This document shows positions 42,714-51,820 of a stretch of 64,000 nucleotides of DNA, one piece after another (position 1 is the stretch's first letter; the number at the start of each line of letters is the position of its first letter). The notes under the pieces are model-generated. The model ran no database searches, had not been told where the DNA came from, and was given only the letters and a program-made list of their open reading frames with translations. Both the position numbers and the translations under genes were made by a program. The stretch is from assembly GCA_013334965.1 (NCBI GenBank), contig JAAXWO010000004.1, positions 124,001 through 188,000 on the forward strand. Reading direction: 5' to 3'. This DNA is from Chlorobiaceae bacterium (lineage in GTDB: Bacteria > Bacteroidota > Chlorobiia > Chlorobiales > Chlorobiaceae).

Positions 42714-42995
42714 TTCTTTTCCGGATGTATTTTTATTGAAGATCATTTCCAAGCATGAGGCGGCAGGTCAACGACTCCCGGGGGACTCTTTTCGGTTGAT
42801 CCCGGAACCTGATCGCTAAGCCCGGCGGCACTTGAAAGCGGGGTCGGCAGAAGATGAATTCAAATCCGAATATCTGTCGGCTGAAAAACCCCCTGGGGAA
42901 AAAGACTCCTGTTTCTGCGCTCCGGCCGAAAGAGCATCAGGCTCTGCCGTCATGAGGTTTGTATAATACTAAATTACTGTCTATAATTCAATTTG

Positions 42996-43901
42996 ATGGA
43001 TATTGCGACGCATGTCTGTTCGCAGTGCGTTCAGATGATAATGCCAACGACCGACGACCCGAATTCCCTACACATGGATTTTTCTTACCCTTTCATGCCC
43101 CAGTGGTTTAAATCAAAAGTTGATCCTGAGGACACGCTCATCCAGGAGAAGCTGAAGTCGTCCTGCGAGATACCCAGGCACATCGGCATCATCATGGATG
43201 GAAACGGCCGCTGGGCGAGACTGAAGGGGAAATCCCGTGTTGAAGGACACATCGCCGGCGTCGAGTCGGTACGGGACATCGTAGAGGCATGTTCTCAGTT
43301 GGGTGTGGAGTACCTGACGCTTTTCACCTTCTCGATAGAGAACTGGAAAAGACCTGAAAACGAAATATCGGCGCTGATGCGCCTCCTTATCAGGGTACTC
43401 AGGAAGGAGACCCGCCAGCTTCGCGACAACAACGTCCGTTTGCATGTCATGGGCGACCTCGATCTGGTACCGGACGACGTTCGTAAAACGATGGACGAAA
43501 CCATTGAACTGACCAGGGACAACAACCGCCTGGTGCTGAACATTGCGTTGAGTTACAGCGGGAAATGGGACATAACCCAGGCGTGCCGCTCAATTGCAGA
43601 GCAGGTAAAAGCAGGATCGATCGATACGGCCCAGATTGACGAAAACCTTGTCGCGTCATTCCTGGCGACATCCTCGATTCCAGACCCTGAACTTCTTGTC
43701 AGGACCGGCGGAGAGTTCCGGATAAGCAATTTCATGCTCTGGCAAAGCGCCTATTCCGAGATATATTTCACAAACACCTATTGGCCTGACTTTCGTCGCG
43801 TCCAGTTATATGATGCACTCAGGGAGTTTCAGAACCGTGAGCGTCGATTTGGCCAGACCAGCGAGCAACTGCAGGTGAAACCGTTTAAAAGACAGGCTTA
43901 A
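42996..43901 (+). CDS. uppS: Undecaprenyl diphosphate synthase (cis-prenyltransferase)
   Basis: Makes the C55 lipid carrier for peptidoglycan and surface polymers by adding cis isoprene units. The active-site motif IIMDGNGRWA holds the catalytic Asp (about residue 68 from this start), followed by LTLFTFSIENWKRP and RTGGEFRISNF. The frame carries an extra 40-residue N-terminal stretch compared with the core family; ATGs at 43041, 43074 and 43095 are alternative starts. The real start may be one of those, which would give about 270-290 residues. It precedes bamA by 24 bp. Confidence 0.92.
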   Translation: MDIATHVCSQCVQMIMPTTDDPNSLHMDFSYPFMPQWFKSKVDPEDTLIQEKLKSSCEIPRHIGIIMDGNGRWARLKGKSRVEGHIAGVESVRDIVEACSQLGVEYLTLFTFSIENWKRPENEISALMRLLIRVLRKETRQLRDNNVRLHVMGDLDLVPDDVRKTMDETIELTRDNNRLVLNIALSYSGKWDITQACRSIAEQVKAGSIDTAQIDENLVASFLATSSIPDPELLVRTGGEFRISNFMLWQSAYSEIYFTNTYWPDFRRVQLYDALREFQNRERRFGQTSEQLQVKPFKRQA

Positions 43902-43925
43902 AACATAGAACCACCCAGCCTTTTC

Positions 43926-46454
43926 ATGAAAAACACACCTTTTTCCCAGGACAGGTTATCAGCGCTTCTGATTGTCCTTGTACTGCTCAACATCCCATTG
44001 ACCGACGTTTCAGCAGCAACGCTGGCATCAAGCGCAGCTGCTGCCGAAGCCGGCGTCACGGAGTCGCCTGCAGCGGCGCTTATACCCGAAACCCGCTCAC
44101 AGACCGTTAAGCAGATTTCGTTCAGCGGCCTGCAGACCCTCAATGAGGCCGACATCCTGAGGAGCCTGCCCATCAAGGTAGACGACAAGATCGTCATCCC
44201 GGGCCAGGAAATTCCGGGCGCACTGCAATACCTCTGGAACCTCCAGTATTTCAGCAACATCAAGATCGATAAAACCGACCTCGGCAACGACGGTATAAAG
44301 CTGACCTTTATCGTCACCGAGTTCCCGACCCTTGATGACATACAGTTCAAAGGCAACAGCAAGTTCAAGGACAAGGAGCTGCTGAAAACCATCGGCCTGA
44401 AAAGCGGCCACAGGGTCAGCACCCAGGACCTGATGAACGCGACCAACAGGATTGACAAACAGTACTCGACCAAAGGCTATCTGGTTGCCGGGTCCGAATA
44501 CCGCCTTGAAAATATCGGCAACAACAGGGTAAAAGCGATCTTTACCATCCACGAAGGATCAAAGATCATCATCGAGAAAATAAGTTTCCACGGCAACAAG
44601 GAGTTCAGTTCGGGCCGGCTCAGGGGAATTTTCAAGGAGACATCCCAGAACTCATGGTGGAAAAGGATCTTTGGCCGACCGAAGCTCGACAGGGAAAAGT
44701 TTGAAGAGGACAAGAACCTGCTCGTGGAGTTCTATCGTGCCAACGGATACCGTGATGCACGGGTCGTCAAGGATGTGGTAACCTACACCGATGACAAAAA
44801 AGGGGTTCTCCTCGATATCTATGTCAAAGAGGGACCTAAATACTTTATCAGGAACATCTCCTGGATAGGCAATACGAAGGATTTCGCGAAAACCGAAACC
44901 CTCAACACCACATTCGCCATCAAGAAAGGAGACCTGTACAACGCAAAGAAAATAAACGAGCGACTCAACTATTCAGCCGACCACTCGGATGTAAGCTCCC
45001 TTTACCTCGACAAGGGATATCTGTCGTTCAGGACCAAAATTGAAGAGCAGATCGTTCAGCCCAATTCCGTCGACCTTTTCATCAGCATCACCGAAGGTGA
45101 GCCGTTTACCCTGAACAACATCAACATCAAGGGTAACACCAAAACGAAGGATCATGTCATCCGCAGGGAGCTCTATACTATTCCGGGAGAGACCTTCAGC
45201 AGGAAAAACGTCGTCAGGAGCATCAGGGAACTCTCCATGCTGAGCTATTTCGATCCAGAGACGCTGACTCCTGAAGTCCAGCCGAATCAGGAGACCAACC
45301 TGGTCGATCTTACCTATAACGTCACCGAAAGGCAGACGGACACCTTCAACGCATCCGTCGGCTACAGCGCATCGACAGGGGGCACAGGCGCGCTCGGACT
45401 TACCTTCAACAATTTCTCCCTTGCCGATACCTTCCATCCATCGGCTTACAGGCCGTTGCCGCACGGAGACGGCCAGAAGCTTGCACTGCAATGGCAGTTC
45501 GGCGCGAACAACTACCGGACGCTCTCCCTGTCGATCAGCGATCCCTGGGCATTCGGAACGCACACCTCTGTCGGGTTTACCGCGTTCAAAACCCGTCAGA
45601 CCTATGACTTCCTGAACAACAACATCGACAGCAATACTTCGACGAAAACCATCAACCAGTACGGAACGTACCTCAACATCGGCAGAAGGTTGACCTGGCC
45701 GGACGACTATTTCTCCATCGGCTGGCGTATCGGTTACCTGCATGACGAAGGCGGGTTTGTGAGCTTCCTCAATGAGGCAAACATTCCGACCAGGGCAGAC
45801 GAGTTCTCGATCACCCAGACGCTCAGCAGAAACAGCATCGACAGCCCGATCTATCCGAGGCACGGCAGCAAGAACGTCTTCAGCGCACAGCTTGCAGGCG
45901 GACCGCTTCCCGGCACTGTTGATTTCTACAAATTTGTCGGTACGTCAACCTGGTATTTCCCGTTCACGAAAAATCTTGTCCTCAACCTCTCTGCACAGCA
46001 GGGAATCCTGTCAACCTTCAACAAAAACGACTACATCCCTTATACGGAATATTTCTATATGGGCGGCAGCGGCATGTCCTCGCTTCCCACGATTCCGCTG
46101 AGAGGATATCCTGACCGGAGCGTCGGCAACCTGTTTGAGGGTGAAACCGACCTCTACGGCGGCAAGGTTTATTCCAAGTTCACCACTGAACTTCGTTATC
46201 CGTTGACGCTGGATCCGTCAGCCAGCATCTATGCCCTCGCATTCTTCGAGGCTGGCAACCTCTGGCAGGATACGGCATCGATCAACTTCAGCGAACTGAA
46301 AAAAGCAGCAGGCGTCGGCTTGAGGCTCTACCTCCCGATCATCGGCCAGATCGGCATCGACTACGGGTATGGTTTCGACGCCGTTCCTTCAAGGGCGAGC
46401 AAAGACAAGCAGGGCTGGAACTTCACCTTCTCTTTCGGCCAACCCAACGACTGA
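43926..46454 (+). CDS. bamA: Outer membrane protein assembly factor BamA (Omp85)
   Basis: Central subunit of the beta-barrel assembly machine. The 842-residue protein has an N-terminal signal region (LSALLIVLVLLNIPLTDVSAA), about five POTRA domains (roughly residues 55-420), and a C-terminal beta-barrel with the conserved LRGYPDRSVGNLF, which corresponds to the L6 loop VRGY/F motif of Omp85 proteins. Directly downstream of uppS (24 bp) and followed by a strong terminator. No skp gene follows here; an OmpH/Skp homologue is at 62.9 kb. Confidence 0.94.
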   Translation: MKNTPFSQDRLSALLIVLVLLNIPLTDVSAATLASSAAAAEAGVTESPAAALIPETRSQTVKQISFSGLQTLNEADILRSLPIKVDDKIVIPGQEIPGALQYLWNLQYFSNIKIDKTDLGNDGIKLTFIVTEFPTLDDIQFKGNSKFKDKELLKTIGLKSGHRVSTQDLMNATNRIDKQYSTKGYLVAGSEYRLENIGNNRVKAIFTIHEGSKIIIEKISFHGNKEFSSGRLRGIFKETSQNSWWKRIFGRPKLDREKFEEDKNLLVEFYRANGYRDARVVKDVVTYTDDKKGVLLDIYVKEGPKYFIRNISWIGNTKDFAKTETLNTTFAIKKGDLYNAKKINERLNYSADHSDVSSLYLDKGYLSFRTKIEEQIVQPNSVDLFISITEGEPFTLNNINIKGNTKTKDHVIRRELYTIPGETFSRKNVVRSIRELSMLSYFDPETLTPEVQPNQETNLVDLTYNVTERQTDTFNASVGYSASTGGTGALGLTFNNFSLADTFHPSAYRPLPHGDGQKLALQWQFGANNYRTLSLSISDPWAFGTHTSVGFTAFKTRQTYDFLNNNIDSNTSTKTINQYGTYLNIGRRLTWPDDYFSIGWRIGYLHDEGGFVSFLNEANIPTRADEFSITQTLSRNSIDSPIYPRHGSKNVFSAQLAGGPLPGTVDFYKFVGTSTWYFPFTKNLVLNLSAQQGILSTFNKNDYIPYTEYFYMGGSGMSSLPTIPLRGYPDRSVGNLFEGETDLYGGKVYSKFTTELRYPLTLDPSASIYALAFFEAGNLWQDTASINFSELKKAAGVGLRLYLPIIGQIGIDYGYGFDAVPSRASKDKQGWNFTFSFGQPND

Positions 46455-46477
46455 TCGAAGCTATCGGCTCCAGACAC

Positions 46478-46514
46478 AAAAAGCCATGGAAATCTGTTTT
46501 TCCATGGCTTTTTT
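46478..46514 (+). terminator. Intrinsic terminator after bamA
   Basis: AAAAAGCCATGGA and TCCATGGCTTTTTT form a 13-bp stem with a T run on the plus strand. Confidence 0.9.
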
Positions 46515-46659
46515 GTTGTTCTGCAACCAACAGCATAACTCTGCTTTACTGCTTGAATGAGCAACAAAATCCTGCCATAGCCACAACCACTACGCCGCCA
46601 GATACACTATCTTTATAGACCAAAGTTGGATTATTAGACAATCTCGCCTATATTTACTT

Positions 46660-46706
46660 TTGATCAATACGTCATAATAGATCATCACTCTTGATCAATA
46701 CGTCAT
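46660..46706. promoter_or_regulatory. Pair of 16-bp direct repeats upstream of a beta-barrel gene
   Basis: TTGATCAATACGTCAT occurs perfectly at 46660-46675 and 46691-46706. The starts are 31 bp apart, about three helical turns, and the second ends 47 bp before the start codon of the beta-barrel gene at 46754. This is what a paired activator or repressor site looks like. The bound protein is unknown. Confidence 0.6.
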
Positions 46707-46753
46707 TCGTTCTTTGAACCAGTGATGTTTCTGCCAATTAATCTGGATATACC

Positions 46754-47329
46754 ATGAAAAAACATTTGTCAATGTTGGCCGCTGCACTGATCGCTGCCGG
46801 CACATTCTCAGCACCGGCCACCGCTGCAGAACACTATTTGAGCGGTAATGTCGGATTTGCATGGGTTAACGATGTCCCAACGGTCGCTGCATTCAATCTC
46901 AGCCCTGATGCTGGCGTTTCCATGTTGGGCGCAATAGGTTGTGATTACGGCTCATACCGTCTTGAGGCTGAGGCCGGATACCAGAACAACAACTTCGTCA
47001 ACAATGGCACCATCAAGATCGTGTCGTTGCTGGGAAATGGGTACTATGACTTCAACACCGCCGGAGTCAAGCCTTACATTACCGGTGGCATCGGTGTAGC
47101 TACTGTCCGACTGAGAGACATCACGCTGAACAGCAACGTCAGGCTCGACGACGACGAAACAACGTTCGCGTACCAGGTTGGCGCAGGACTGCAGGTGCCC
47201 CTCACCAACAAGGTCATGCTTGATGCCCGTTACCGCTATTTCGGTACGACGGAATTCAGGACAACACTCACGGGTGACAAGAGCATCGACAGCAACAGCC
47301 TGCTGCTCGGTCTCAGGGTGAACTTCTGA
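46754..47329 (+). CDS. Outer-membrane beta-barrel protein
   Basis: A 191-residue secreted protein. The signal peptide is clear (MKKHLSMLAAALIAAGTFSAPATAAEH) and cleavage after AAA/AEH fits. The rest alternates polar and hydrophobic residues in strands ending with LLLGLRVNF, the C-terminal Phe typical of outer-membrane barrels assembled by BamA. It resembles the small eight-stranded OmpA/opacity-type barrels. No enzymatic motif. Expressed from its own promoter region with the paired direct repeat. Confidence 0.85.
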   Translation: MKKHLSMLAAALIAAGTFSAPATAAEHYLSGNVGFAWVNDVPTVAAFNLSPDAGVSMLGAIGCDYGSYRLEAEAGYQNNNFVNNGTIKIVSLLGNGYYDFNTAGVKPYITGGIGVATVRLRDITLNSNVRLDDDETTFAYQVGAGLQVPLTNKVMLDARYRYFGTTEFRTTLTGDKSIDSNSLLLGLRVNF

Positions 47330-47351
47330 TCTGTCGATCATCCAAAAAACG

Positions 47352-47383
47352 AGGCTGTCTCAGAAGCGATACTGAGACAGCCT
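47352..47383. terminator. Hairpin terminator after the beta-barrel gene
   Basis: AGGCTGTCTCAG and CTGAGACAGCCT form a perfect 12-bp stem followed by a T run. The left arm also pairs with a third copy at 47517-47530 (see the MITE-like segment). Confidence 0.85.
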
Positions 47384-47530
47384 TTTTTATTTGACACCCA
47401 CCGGTCCGGATCAACGGCATGACAAGCCATGTGAATTATTTTATATGGCTTGAGACACAAAGAAGAACGCAAAAGAGCCACCTTTTCAGGTAGCTCTTTT
47501 GTGTTTGAGGCCTGCCCTTCTGAGACAGCC
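47353..47530. mobile_element. MITE-like segment bounded by 14-bp inverted repeats
   Basis: GGCTGTCTCAGAAG at 47353-47366 is the exact reverse complement of 47517-47530. GAGGCTGTCTCA-type ends are common in insertion sequences of several families. The 178-bp interior contains no open frame but includes a second hairpin (AAAAGAGC/GCTCTTTT, 47472-47501). I see no clear target-site duplication, so this is a candidate rather than a proven element. Confidence 0.5.
47472..47501 (-). terminator. Hairpin terminator downstream of the nuclease gene
   Basis: AAAAGAGC-CACC...AGGT-GCTCTTTT stem with T runs on either strand, lying 45 bp past the nuclease stop. Confidence 0.7.
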
Positions 47531-47545
47531 CCCTTCTTGTTGCTT

Positions 47546-48163
47546 TCACATTGAATCCGCGCTTCCTCCACGCTTTTTGAGACGGGATATCTCATCCCTT
47601 ATTCGCGCAGCTTCCTCATAGTCTTCCCGATTGATGGCATCTTCAAGCTTGCTGTTGAGCTCCTCCTCAAGCGATTCCACACTGACGGGTTCCGCTGGTT
47701 CTGGCTGCTCTGCAATCTCTTCGGCAAGAGCCGACTCTTCATCCTCTTTCTGCTGCTCTTCGACGATTCCGGCCTCGTTCATAATCTCTTCAGAGACAAA
47801 AATAGGCGCATTGAACCTTACTGCGATGGCAATGGCATCGCTTGGTCTTGCATCGATTTCATGCACTACCCCACCCATCTCACAGATAACTTTTGCATAA
47901 AAGGTCTCATTGTGAAGCTCATCGATATAGACTTCGTTCACCTGAAGGCTGAATGCGTCAGCGATGTGCTTGAACAGGTCATGGGTGAACGGTCGTGGCG
48001 GCTTGATATTCTCAAGCTTGAGAGCTATGGCCTGGGCTTCAAAGCCGCCGATTATGATCGGCAACTTTCGCTTTCCCTCAACTTCATAGAGAATGAGGGC
48101 ATAGGCGCCGTTTGTATGAGGGCTTGTGGAAAGCCCGAGAATATCTACCTGAAGTTTATCCAT
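47546..48163 (-). CDS. Bifunctional nuclease-family protein with UVR domain
   Basis: A 205-residue cytoplasmic protein. The N-terminal domain is the DUF151/bifunctional nuclease type (LPIIIGGFEAQAIALKLE, HEIDARPSDAIAIAVRF). An acidic linker (about residues 145-170) leads to a C-terminal UVR motif (LEDAINREDYEEAARIRDEISRLK), the UvrB-UvrC interaction helix pair. Members with this layout are common in Bacteroidetes/Chlorobi. Nuclease activity has been shown for some relatives; its role here is unproven. It ends just outside the MITE-like segment. Confidence 0.88.
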   Translation of the reverse strand: MDKLQVDILGLSTSPHTNGAYALILYEVEGKRKLPIIIGGFEAQAIALKLENIKPPRPFTHDLFKHIADAFSLQVNEVYIDELHNETFYAKVICEMGGVVHEIDARPSDAIAIAVRFNAPIFVSEEIMNEAGIVEEQQKEDEESALAEEIAEQPEPAEPVSVESLEEELNSKLEDAINREDYEEAARIRDEISRLKKRGGSADSM

Positions 48164-48318
48164 GGTTAGGGAACATTTGTCGTTTCAACGGGGGCAGAAA
48201 CACCCCGTGATAATTAACAGTAAAGTACCTTTAAACATTTCGTCTTCAAAAAAGAGAGCGCAAATCCGGTATCGGCAGGAAGCATTATTTCAACGGAACC
48301 GGATTTCGGAGCAGACAA

Positions 48319-48346
48319 CAAAAAAGCCGCATTCTGCGGCTGTTTT
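48319..48346 (-). terminator. Terminator after tRNA-Leu
   Basis: GCCGCA-TTC-TGCGGC stem with a T run when read on the minus strand, 13 bp past the tRNA-Leu 3' end. It would end the leftward small-protein/tRNA-Lys/tRNA-Leu transcript. Confidence 0.85.
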
Positions 48347-48358
48347 GTATGATCGATG

Positions 48359-48440
48359 TGCCCGAGAGGAGATTCGAACTCCTACACCTTTCGGCGCTAC
48401 CCCCTCAAGATAGTGTGTCTACCAATTTCACCACTCGGGC
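48359..48440 (-). tRNA. tRNA-Leu (GAG)
   Basis: An 82-nt class II tRNA. Acceptor GCCCGAG/CTCGGGC, the D-arm containing GGTAGACA, anticodon loop TTGAGGG with anticodon GAG, a long variable arm, and T-arm GGAGTTCGAATCTCC. CCA is not encoded. It lies 40 bp from tRNA-Lys. Confidence 0.95.
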
Positions 48441-48480
48441 ATCTTCTCTATAAAATCAGGAAACAAATAAATGCAACCCG

Positions 48481-48554
48481 TGAGAATAGAAGGACTCGAA
48501 CCTTCGACCCTCTGCTTAAAAGGCAGATGCTCTAACCAACTGAGCTATATTCTC
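48481..48554 (-). tRNA. tRNA-Lys (UUU)
   Basis: A 74-nt cloverleaf with acceptor GAGAATA/TATTCTC, D-arm AGCTCAGTTGGTTAGAGC, anticodon loop CTTTTAA (anticodon TTT) and T-arm AAGGTTCGAGTCCTT. CCA is not encoded. Confidence 0.96.
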
Positions 48555-48579
48555 ATCGAAGCTTCAGCCGCTAAAGGGC

Positions 48580-48687
48580 CTACTTGTTCTGGTACCTCAA
48601 ACGCTTCTTGTGCCTGTTCTTACGGCGCATCTTTTTGCGTTTGTGTACTGCCATTTTATGGCGTTTTCTTTTTTTTCCGCAGGGCAT
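48580..48687 (-). CDS. 35-residue AURKAIP1/COX24-type small basic ribosomal protein
   Basis: A tiny gene missed by ordinary callers. From the ATG at 48687 it encodes 35 residues (first part MPCGKKRKRHKMAVHKRK, ending RYQNK), with over half Lys, Arg or His. It matches the pattern of the AURKAIP1/COX24 C-terminal-domain family, which includes mitochondrial ribosomal mS38 and actinobacterial bS22. Bacteroidetes genomes carry a closely similar MPSGKKRKRHK-type protein. AGAGGAAAG lies upstream as a possible ribosome-binding site. It heads a leftward tRNA-Lys/tRNA-Leu unit. The family match is from memory of the pattern and is strong for such a short sequence. Confidence 0.85.
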   Translation of the reverse strand: MPCGKKRKRHKMAVHKRKKMRRKNRHKKRLRYQNK

Positions 48688-48914
48688 GAATGTAAGGGCT
48701 TTCCTCTGTTTTTAAAGGCAAATAATATAGGGACTTTTACCCATAGAAGCAACTAAAAAAAGCATCGGAGCATTTTTTAACTCTCTCTCCAATTCTCAAA
48801 CGCAAGATAACATCTTTTCCTGTTCGACATGAACTGTTGCCGGTAAAACCTGAAAATAATTAAACACAGCACCGATCCACGATGCCAGGGCAATGGCGCG
48901 ACAGACGAGCGACA

Positions 48915-50216
48915 TCAGCCGTTCATGTATTTGAAGAACTCCTTGTTATCCTTTGTCTCGACAATCTTCTCACGCATGAACTCCATGCATTCGATCGGGT
49001 TCTTGTCGCCGAGGTACTTCCTGAGCAACCAGGTCCTTGAGAGCTCCTCCTGTGTAAACAGCAGCTCTTCCTTACGGGTTCCGGATCGGAGGATATCGAT
49101 GGACGGAAAGATTCGACGTTCGGACAGGCGCCTGTCGAGGGCGAGTTCCATATTGCCGGTACCCTTGAACTCCTCGAAAATGACGTCGTCCATTCTTGAG
49201 CCCGTGTCGACAAGCGCCGTGGCGATGATGGTAAGGCTGCCGCCCTCTTCGATGTTCCTGGCCGCACCGAAGAAACGTTTCGGTTTGGTCAGCGCATTTG
49301 CATCGATACCGCCGGACAGGATCTTGCCTGAATGCGGGATAATGGTATTGTGTGCACGGGCAAGGCGGGTTATGGAATCAAGCAGGATGACCACGTCGTA
49401 ACCGACCTCGACCAGCCTCTTGGCTTTTTCAAGCACCATGTCGGCAACCTGCACATGCCTTTCCGGGTCCTCGTCAAAGGTCGAGCTGACGACTTCGGCA
49501 GGCACGGTGCGAGCCATATCGGTCACCTCCTCGGGACGCTCGTCGATGAGGAGAACGATCAGGTAAATCTCGGGATGGTTCTTGATGATGGCGTTGGCGA
49601 TCATCTGGAGCAGGATCGTCTTACCGGTTTTGGGCTGCGCGACGATAAGGCCGCGCTGACCCTTGCCGATCGGGGTAAAGATATCCATGATTCTGCCTGA
49701 ATACTCGTTCTGGCGGGTCTCGAGCTTCAGTTTCTCATGCGGGAAAAGAGGCGTAAGGTTCTCGAAAAACGGACGTTCACGGGTTACTTCGGGATCCTTG
49801 TTATTTATGGTATTGATCTTCAGGAGCGCAAAAAAGCGCTCACCCTCCTTGGGTGCCCTGACCTGGCCCGACACGGTATCACCGGTGCGCATGTTGAACC
49901 GCTTGATCTGTGAAGGGGAAACGTAGATATCGTCAGGTGATGAGAGGTAGTTGTAGTTCGATGAGCGCAGGAAGCCGTAACCTTCGGGGATGACCTGCAA
50001 AACGCCGGTATTGACCATCACCTGCCCGCTCTCCGGATCCGTATTCTTGAGTGACTGGGCCTCGATGATCTTGTAAATCAACTCCTCCTTTCGAAACCCG
50101 GCTGTGGTGACACCGAACTCTTTGGCTATGGCATTGAGTTCATGAACCTTTTTCTTCTGGAGTACATTGATGTCCAGACCTTTGTCCGGACCTTTTGATA
50201 CCGAATTGTTCGACAT
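48915..50216 (-). CDS. rho: Transcription termination factor Rho
   Basis: Hexameric RNA helicase that ends transcription. The N-terminal RNA-binding OB domain includes [29 protein letters not shown], the ATPase has the P-loop AQPKTGKT and the [13 protein letters not shown] Walker B region. The frame opens at a TTG at 50231; the ATG at 50216 gives 433 residues. A large upstream spacer precedes it. Confidence 0.96.
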   Translation of the reverse strand: MSNNSVSKGPDKGLDINVLQKKKVHELNAIAKEFGVTTAGFRKEELIYKIIEAQSLKNTDPESGQVMVNTGVLQVIPEGYGFLRSSNYNYLSSPDDIYVSPSQIKRFNMRTGDTVSGQVRAPKEGERFFALLKINTINNKDPEVTRERPFFENLTPLFPHEKLKLETRQNEYSGRIMDIFTPIGKGQRGLIVAQPKTGKTILLQMIANAIIKNHPEIYLIVLLIDERPEEVTDMARTVPAEVVSSTFDEDPERHVQVADMVLEKAKRLVEVGYDVVILLDSITRLARAHNTIIPHSGKILSGGIDANALTKPKRFFGAARNIEEGGSLTIIATALVDTGSRMDDVIFEEFKGTGNMELALDRRLSERRIFPSIDILRSGTRKEELLFTQEELSRTWLLRKYLGDKNPIECMEFMREKIVETKDNKEFFKYMNG

Positions 50217-50523
50217 TGTTGGATTGTTCAACGCTTAGTGGTTAAATATGCAGCAAAAGAACTGCCTCATGCGTGGTCGCTGTGGGGTAATGAAATCAAC
50301 TCTTTATGGACAGATCGCAGGTTGTTGTATAGGTCACCTGGAATTCTTTAGAGATCGACATGAAAGTCTGGAAAAGAAGCTGTATGAGGAAGATGGTCTG
50401 TAATGACACCGGTATAATCAGGACGGCTTGAATTGACCGGGTAGGGTCCCGAATAACTGGAGAATTTCAGAAGTGCTTTAAAGATATAAAAAAATATTTA
50501 CAAAATCGCACAGATCATACCTA
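50217..50523. other. Spacer upstream of rho, no gene seen
   Basis: About 300 bp between the folC stop and the rho start. Both genes run leftward, so it should hold the rho promoter and possibly the folC terminator; an AT-rich patch lies near 50470-50510. No convincing open frame or RNA gene is seen. Confidence 0.45.
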
Positions 50524-51813
50524 TCAGGGTTCGATGAAGCTGTTTCGAAACCGCTCCATCGAAGCAACCTCGCCAGCGAGGAAAAACGATCCGGTTACAA
50601 GAATCATATCGTCAGCGGCGGCACGCGACATAAGCAGATCGAGCCCTTCCCCGGCAGTGTGGCGAACATGCACCTCACAGGAACCGCCAAACAACACGGC
50701 AAGCGATTCAGGGGCAAGGCTTCGCTCAGAGGGCAGATCGACGGCGACCGCCATATCAGCGATACGTTCGAGGTGGCGGATGATGCCGGCGGCATCCTTG
50801 TCTGCCGCGACCCCCACGAGAACGAGAAGCGAACGAAAAGAGTTCCGGATCTCCTCCAGGGCCTGCACCGTTTTTTCCATGCCATCGGGATTATGTGACA
50901 CGTCGAGCATCACCACCGGCCGGTCAGATATCCGTTCAAGACGCCCCCGGTATCCTACGGAGCGGAGGTGCGTCAAGCCCGCCTCTATCTCATGCCATCC
51001 TATCCCTGCTGACCTTGCCGCCATGACGGCGAGGGTTACATTGGTCGCATGGAAGGAGCCCGTCAACGGCACCTGAAAACAGCGGGAAGCATCCCCTGGA
51101 AGGGTTATTTCGAGGCTGAGGAGTCCAGGCTGGAGATCGCAGATCCGGCATGAGGCCTCCTTGACAGACTGGTGCACAACGGTACCGCAACGTCCGGCTG
51201 ACTGCAGGATTTCGTCAAGCGCGTCACCCTCGGGAACAGCAGTGAAAACCTCCGAACCCGGCTTGATGATGGCAGCCTTTTCAGCGGCGATTTCACGCAG
51301 GCTTTCACCGAGCCATGCCGTATGGTCTATCCCGACGCCCGGAATAATGACGATATCAGCCATGACGATGTTGGTCGCGTCGAGACGCCCCCCCATGCCG
51401 GTCTCTATCACCGACGCTTCGACCCCCTCGTCGGCAAAGAATGCGAAGGCCATGGCCGTAGTCACCTCGAAAAATGTAGCGCCTTGTTCAATGACGACGG
51501 GCTTCATCCGGGTACAATATTCGGCGACCTTCTCCTGGGATATCGGTCGGCCGTCCATGCGGATGCGTTCGGTGAAATCGATGAGGTGCGGAGAGGTAAA
51601 CAGGCCCGTCTTTCGTCCGGAAGCCTGGAATATCGAGGCCATGCAGGAAGCGACGGTACCCTTGCCGTTAGTCCCTGCAACATGCACGATCGTCCCGATC
51701 CGACGCTCGGGATGGCCAAGCGAATCAAGCAGTGCATCTATGCGCTCAAGACCGGGTTTAATGCCGAATCGGTGAAGGGGGAAAAGAAAATCGATGGCTT
51801 CCTGATAATCCAC
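50524..51813 (-). CDS. folC: Folylpolyglutamate/dihydrofolate synthase
   Basis: Adds glutamate to dihydropteroate and folates. The ATP-binding loop is HVAGTNGKGTVAS, with TSPHLIDFTERIR, and GVGIDHTAWLG in the central domain. The frame extends upstream into ruvA; the GTG at 51813 is preceded by GAGG at 5 bp and gives 429 residues beginning just before the conserved core, so it is the better start. It overlaps neither gene and is 8 bp from the ruvA stop, so they are coupled. Confidence 0.93.
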   Translation of the reverse strand: MDYQEAIDFLFPLHRFGIKPGLERIDALLDSLGHPERRIGTIVHVAGTNGKGTVASCMASIFQASGRKTGLFTSPHLIDFTERIRMDGRPISQEKVAEYCTRMKPVVIEQGATFFEVTTAMAFAFFADEGVEASVIETGMGGRLDATNIVMADIVIIPGVGIDHTAWLGESLREIAAEKAAIIKPGSEVFTAVPEGDALDEILQSAGRCGTVVHQSVKEASCRICDLQPGLLSLEITLPGDASRCFQVPLTGSFHATNVTLAVMAARSAGIGWHEIEAGLTHLRSVGYRGRLERISDRPVVMLDVSHNPDGMEKTVQALEEIRNSFRSLLVLVGVAADKDAAGIIRHLERIADMAVAVDLPSERSLAPESLAVLFGGSCEVHVRHTAGEGLDLLMSRAAADDMILVTGSFFLAGEVASMERFRNSFIEP

Positions 51814-51820
51814 AGTCACC

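Noticed and set aside
46478-46514. Possible regulatory hairpin for the downstream barrel gene
   Set aside because: The stem with its T run is an ordinary terminator of bamA and is 240 bp from the next start.
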